Shown here piece after piece: positions 16,198 to 19,022 of a stretch of 19,022 nucleotides of DNA. Numbering within the stretch: position 1 is the first letter of the stretch; every line of letters begins with the position of its first letter. The DNA lies in NCBI GenBank assembly GCA_009784145.1, contig WRCI01000011.1, positions 1 to 19,022 on the forward strand, read 5' to 3'. The DNA is from Methanobrevibacter sp. Its GTDB lineage: Archaea; Methanobacteriota; Methanobacteria; Methanobacteriales; Methanobacteriaceae. The notes beneath the pieces are model-generated. The model made no database searches, had not been told where the DNA came from, and was given only the letters and a program-made list of their open reading frames with translations. The position numbers and the translations under genes were made by a program.

Positions 16198-17124
16198 GTG
16201 GTTAAAATTTTCAATTTAAAGAATGTGATTTCAATAAAAGATTTTCAAAAGAAAGATATTGAATTTATTTTAAATGAAGCTGAGAATCTTGAGAAAGTAG
16301 CTAAATCAGAAGAAAAATCAGAAGAGTTGTCTGGTAAAATATTAGGTATGATGTTTTTTGAACCATCAACTCGGACTCATCTTTCTTTTGAATCTGCTAT
16401 GAAACGTCTTGGAGGTAGTTGTGTTGGTTTTGTTGGTACTGAAGCCAGTTCTGTTTCTAAAGGCGAAACTTTAGCTGATACTTCTAAAATGTTTGAAAGT
16501 TACTCTGATGCTCTTGTAATTCGTCATAACCTTGAAGGGGCAGCTAAATTTATATCAAATATTGTTGATGTTCCTATAATAAATGCTGGAGATGGGGCAG
16601 GACAACACCCCACTCAAACGCTTCTTGACTTATACACTATTAGAAGAAATTTTGATAAGATAAAAGGATTAAATGTTGCTTTAGTTGGAGATTTAAAATA
16701 TGGTCGTACAGTACACTCTCTTGCATATGCCCTTGGACTTTTTGATGTTGAAATGAGTTTTGTTTCTCCAAACGAGTTAAAAATGCCTAAAGAAACCCTT
16801 CATGATTTAAAAAAGAATAATGTGAAATTTTACCAAACAAACAATTTAAAAGAAGTTATTGATAATGTTGATGTTCTTTATGTTACTAGAATTCAAAAAG
16901 AACGATTCCCTGATGAAGAAGAATATTCAAAAATCAAAGGAGCTTATTGTATTAATAAAAGTTTAATAAATGGAAAAGATCTTATTGTTATGCATCCTCT
17001 TCCACGTATAGATGAAATTTCTACTGATGTTGATAATACAAAATACAATAAGTATTTTGAGCAAGCATTTTATGGAGTACCTGTGAGAATGGCTATATTA
17101 AAAAATATTATTAAAAATAAATAA
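16198..17124 (+). CDS. pyrB: Aspartate carbamoyltransferase catalytic chain
   Basis: Condenses carbamoyl phosphate with aspartate, the committed step of pyrimidine synthesis. With 308 residues it is of full family length. Motifs (numbered from GTG 16198): carbamoyl-phosphate loop [12 protein letters not shown] (STRT at 57-60), SKGETLADT near 88-96 with the mobile-loop Lys, aspartate/carbamoyl site QHPTQTLLD (His137), [13 protein letters not shown], and HPLPRIDEI near the C-terminus. The start is uncertain. The frame is open from TTG 16168, with TTG 16192, GTG 16198 and ATT 16207 as alternatives; none has a convincing Shine-Dalgarno. Homologues begin close to the [11 protein letters not shown] segment, so GTG 16198 is chosen, perhaps on a leaderless mRNA. 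The regulatory chain gene pyrI is not in this window. A tandem repeat occupies the promoter region. Confidence 0.94.
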   Translation: MVKIFNLKNVISIKDFQKKDIEFILNEAENLEKVAKSEEKSEELSGKILGMMFFEPSTRTHLSFESAMKRLGGSCVGFVGTEASSVSKGETLADTSKMFESYSDALVIRHNLEGAAKFISNIVDVPIINAGDGAGQHPTQTLLDLYTIRRNFDKIKGLNVALVGDLKYGRTVHSLAYALGLFDVEMSFVSPNELKMPKETLHDLKKNNVKFYQTNNLKEVIDNVDVLYVTRIQKERFPDEEEYSKIKGAYCINKSLINGKDLIVMHPLPRIDEISTDVDNTKYNKYFEQAFYGVPVRMAILKNIIKNK

Positions 17125-17131
17125 AGTAAAT

Positions 17132-17169
17132 AATTAGAAGTTTATTAAAAAATTAGAAATTTATTAAAA
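17132..17169. repeat. 19-bp duplication after pyrB
   Basis: AATTAGAAGTTTATTAAAA (17132-17150) is followed by AATTAGAAATTTATTAAAA (17151-17169), with one mismatch. It lies in the 214-bp spacer between pyrB and the DUF2299-like gene. Function unknown. Confidence 0.8.
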
Positions 17170-17338
17170 AACTATTATTTAAAAAATATATTAATAAAAT
17201 TTTATATAAAATATATTAATAAATATAAAATAATTAATGAAATTAAAATAATTAATAATTAAAAAACAAACCTAACATTGATATAAATAAAAAATAATAT
17301 TAAAAAATATATAGAAAAACTAAATTAAAAGTGATTAT

Positions 17339-17821
17339 ATGATTGATGAAAAAGAAATTAGAGACTGGCTTGTACAAGAAGGCCTATTTAAAGAACAAAT
17401 ACCAGATGAAACTGCTAACTTCCATTTTCTTGTTAATTATCCTGAAGACCATTTTCTTGACTTGATTCAACCAAAACACAAAGATGATATGATTTTAATT
17501 GGTTGTGCTTCAGAAATATCTCCAGAACAAATATCATTAATAAAAGATGCTCCTGAAAAAAAGAGAGAAAAATTTATTTGGGATATTAGATTTGGTTTGA
17601 ATCAACTTTTACTTGATTTTGAATTAGAACATCCTGATAATGTCCTTCAAACATTTGTTATTTCTGAGGAGATGTATGAAGATGGATTAACAAAACATAG
17701 CTTAATAATGACTATAAAAAAAGTTTTCAAAGGCAAACTTCAATGTATGTGGTTAGCTGGAAGAACATTTGGAGAGATAGAGGAAGAATCATTTGGAAAT
17801 AATGATTCAATGTTTGTGTAA
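17339..17821 (+). CDS. Conserved archaeal protein, DUF2299-like
   Basis: A 160-residue cytosolic protein without signal peptide or membrane segment. Its layout recalls the DUF2299 family: an N-terminal helix (IRDWLVQEGLFKEQIPDE), a strand pair (FHFLVNYP and LDLIQPKHKDDMILIGCASE), a helix with KREKFIWDIRFGLNQLLLDF, and a final strand-helix part around ISEEMYEDGLTKHSLIMTIK. The match to DUF2299 is from memory of the family pattern and was not searched. No catalytic motif or metal site is apparent. Function in the family is unknown. The ATG at 17339 is supported by GTGAT (17331-17335), the same type of ribosome-binding site as for ilvD. It stands alone, 214 bp after pyrB. T-rich sequence follows directly. 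Confidence 0.7.
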   Translation: MIDEKEIRDWLVQEGLFKEQIPDETANFHFLVNYPEDHFLDLIQPKHKDDMILIGCASEISPEQISLIKDAPEKKREKFIWDIRFGLNQLLLDFELEHPDNVLQTFVISEEMYEDGLTKHSLIMTIKKVFKGKLQCMWLAGRTFGEIEEESFGNNDSMFV

Positions 17822-17870
17822 ATTGTTTTTTTTTATCTTTTCTTTTTTTTTTCTATTATTCATTTTTTTA
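17822..17870 (+). terminator. Poly-T terminator after the DUF2299-like gene
   Basis: Several long T-runs start 5 bp after the stop codon, without a needed hairpin. Such clustered oligo-T tracts are the usual intrinsic terminator of archaeal RNA polymerase. Confidence 0.6.
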
Positions 17871-18070
17871 ATATATTATTTATTTAATATATTTTATTTA
17901 CATATTTTATTTCATTCTTTATTTGTTTTTATTTTTTATTTATTTTATTATTAATATTGTATTTTCTATAATAATCAATTTTTTATAAAGTTATTTATTA
18001 TTTTAATATTTACTTATCTATGATTTAATTATATTATAATCAAAATATATCATAATAAATAAAAATGTTT
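17871..18070. other. AT-rich spacer leading to the right-end RNA element
   Basis: About 200 bp of A/T sequence with no gene. Near its right edge lies a TATA-like AAATATAT (18043-18050), placed about 24 bp before the candidate RNA at 18071. Confidence 0.5.
18043..18050 (+). promoter_or_regulatory. TATA-like box for the candidate RNA at 18071
   Basis: AAATATAT centred 24 bp upstream of the first base of the 8-bp closing stem of the RNA. This is the expected distance for an archaeal start site, but TATA-like words are common here. Confidence 0.35.
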
Positions 18071-18180
18071 AAAGAGAGTGAGAGGTACTTTTCAAGTGAA
18101 AGTCATTTTTCCATATACTATGACTGAAGAGGTATATTTCAACTGTATACAATTGAAGCAGATCTCTCTTTCTTTTCTTT
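18071..18180 (+). ncRNA. Candidate small structured RNA with TTTCAAGTG motif pair (element 1)
   Basis: AAAGAGAG (18071-18078) pairs perfectly with CTCTCTTT (18164-18171), closing a 101-nt unit followed by the pyrimidine tract TTCTTTTCTTT. Inside lie an ACTTTTCAAGTGAAAGT hairpin (18087-18103), AGTCAT/ATGACT (18101-18106 with 18120-18125), the overlapping alternative ATATAC/GTATAT (18113-18118 with 18132-18137), and TTCAA/TTGAA around TGTATACA (about 18138-18157). Some helices exclude each other, so two states are possible. Two direct copies of an RAGAGGT-N3-TTTCAA motif start at 18078 and 18127. The unit is richer in G/C than its flanks and has a homologue at 18380-18454 on the other strand. 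It has no tRNA T-loop and no reading frame. The class is unknown; the expression is inferred. Confidence 0.5.
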
Positions 18181-18227
18181 AAATTAAACAAATAAAGTTA
18201 AAAAATTAATCAACCAATATCTGTAGA

Positions 18228-18275
18228 ATGATTTATTTTAAAAAAATTGTTATTCTATTATAGGAAATAAATCAT
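18228..18275. repeat. 11-bp inverted repeat between elements 1 and 2
   Basis: ATGATTTATTT (18228-18238) and AAATAAATCAT (18265-18275) are perfect complements around a 26-nt loop. A CAGTTGAAAG word related to the second motif of element 1 follows at 18282. It could be a terminator or a degenerate member of the same element family. Confidence 0.5.
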
Positions 18276-18379
18276 ATTTTTCAGTTGAAAGATTAATAAA
18301 ATTCATGAAAGTTCTTTTTAATCAAAATTGAGGTTTTTTAATTGGATATTTGAAAAATGTTTTAAAATTTTTAAATTAA

Positions 18380-18454
18380 GTTTACACTTGAAACACACCT
18401 CTTAATTTTCAGACCCTATAGAAAATTACTTTACACTTGAAATCTATCTCTCAC
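18380..18454 (-). ncRNA. Homologue of the candidate RNA on the opposite strand (element 2)
   Basis: Read on the minus strand, the first motif GTGAGAGATAGATTTCAAGTG (18454-18434, 21 bases) matches element 1 at 18 of 21 positions. The second (18403-18380) matches at 20 of 24. The motif spacing is 49 bp against 47 in element 1. Between them, at the same place as element 1's AGTCAT/ATGACT pair, is a perfect 7-bp inverted repeat, AATTTTC (18404-18410) and GAAAATT (18421-18427), of different sequence. The second motif can form GTTT/AAAC. The outer closing stem of element 1 is not evident here, so this may be a decayed or alternative form. Confidence 0.45.
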
Positions 18455-19022
18455 ACAAAATCTTATATTGACTAAGATAAAAAGTATAATTTAAAAATTT
18501 ATAATTTAAAATAATTATAATTTAAAATAATTCTCTCTTATTTTGACTTTATTTTGTAAAATTTTCTTAAGAATTGTTATTAATTACCCAAATAATTTTT
18601 TTGAATTCTGGAACTTATTTTTTATAGAAATATGCTATTTTTTCAGCAAAATAAATTTTTAAATTTCTACTATTTGTTTTTTTAATTTTTATATATTTTT
18701 TATAATAAAATTGAAATTTAGAATAAAAAAGATTTTTTTACACTTGAAATTGACCACCTGTTTTTAATAAAGATTATGTATTTTTAGTTGAATATTATAG
18801 TTTTTTCATTATTTATTTTTATTTTAATGAACAAATAAAATAATAACTAAAATCAATAATTATTAGATTATTAAAGAGTTTATAAAAGTTTAATTTAGAA
18901 TTATAGATTCATATTTTTTATATATTCAAAAATATATTATATAATATATTAAAATTCTAAAAATACATATATAAATAGATTTTAAAATAAAATATAACAT
19001 AAAAACATGATTTATTAATTAA
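18455..19022. other. Gene-free right end of the window
   Basis: About 570 bp of A/T-rich sequence with no gene. The one recognisable item is a further TTTCAAGTG motif (18737-18760). No tRNA, insertion sequence end or CRISPR array was seen up to the window edge. Confidence 0.5.
18737..18760 (-). repeat. Third TTTCAAGTG motif at the right end
   Basis: Minus-strand CAGGTGGTCAATTTCAAGTG plus TAAA resembles the second motif of element 2 (AAGAGGTGTGTTTCAAGTG). A weaker ATTCAACTAAAA lies 44 bp upstream on the same strand (about 18783-18793), with TAAT-CTTT-ATTA between, so this looks like a degenerate third element with the same plan. Confidence 0.45.

Noticed and set aside
18078..18454. CRISPR array suggested by repeated 21-24-bp motifs with 47-49-bp spacing
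   Set aside because: Only two motif copies per orientation, with the pairs inverted to each other. Motifs are imperfect, the period is short for a CRISPR, the interval is related between pairs rather than unique, and no cas gene is present.

Overview
The window looks like chromosomal DNA of a very AT-rich archaeon of the Methanobacteriales, most likely Methanobrevibacter. The reasons are: an archaeal-type threonyl-tRNA synthetase, a fused Fae-Hps enzyme, a Hef helicase-nuclease, an archaeal-type TrmI, a surface adhesin-like protein with beta-helix repeats and a C-terminal anchor, TTTATATA-type TATA boxes, and Shine-Dalgarno sites fitting an archaeal 16S tail (GAGGTGAT, AGGAGGT, GTGAT). The genus is inferred from gene content and base composition only.

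Layout. On the minus strand at the left are ilvD (branched-chain amino acid synthesis) and, upstream of it, a one-domain cupin. A roughly 0.8-kb repeat-rich gap separates these from a plus-strand run of well-spaced genes: an adhesin-like surface protein with a leader of about 190 nt, thrS, fae-hps, a ParA ATPase and a ParB-like partner that keeps only ParB's N-terminal ParA-contacting motif. hef lies convergent to this pair on the minus strand. trmI, pyrB and a DUF2299-like gene follow on the plus strand. Nearly all genes stand alone, separated by 0.2-1 kb of AT-rich DNA. parA plus the ParB-like gene is the only clear functional pair; cupin-ilvD may be co-transcribed.

Between the genes the DNA is full of short tandem repeats with exact periods (33, 31, 40, 35, 14, 30 and 19 bp) and a few structured, slightly more GC-rich stretches. 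The most interesting is the gene-free right end. There a 101-nt candidate RNA (18071-18171), with a TATA-like box about 24 bp upstream, an 8-bp closing stem and a T-rich end, has a clear homologue on the opposite strand about 300 bp away (18380-18454). Both contain two copies of an AAGAGGT/GAGAGGT-N3-TTTCAAGTG motif and, at the same position between them, inverted repeats with different sequences. Further copies of the TTTCAAGTG motif lie at 18737 and upstream of thrS. A second candidate RNA or palindromic element (about 7918-8155) follows a perfect TATA box upstream of fae-hps. The parA locus is flanked by palindromes and direct repeats that could be centromere-like sites.
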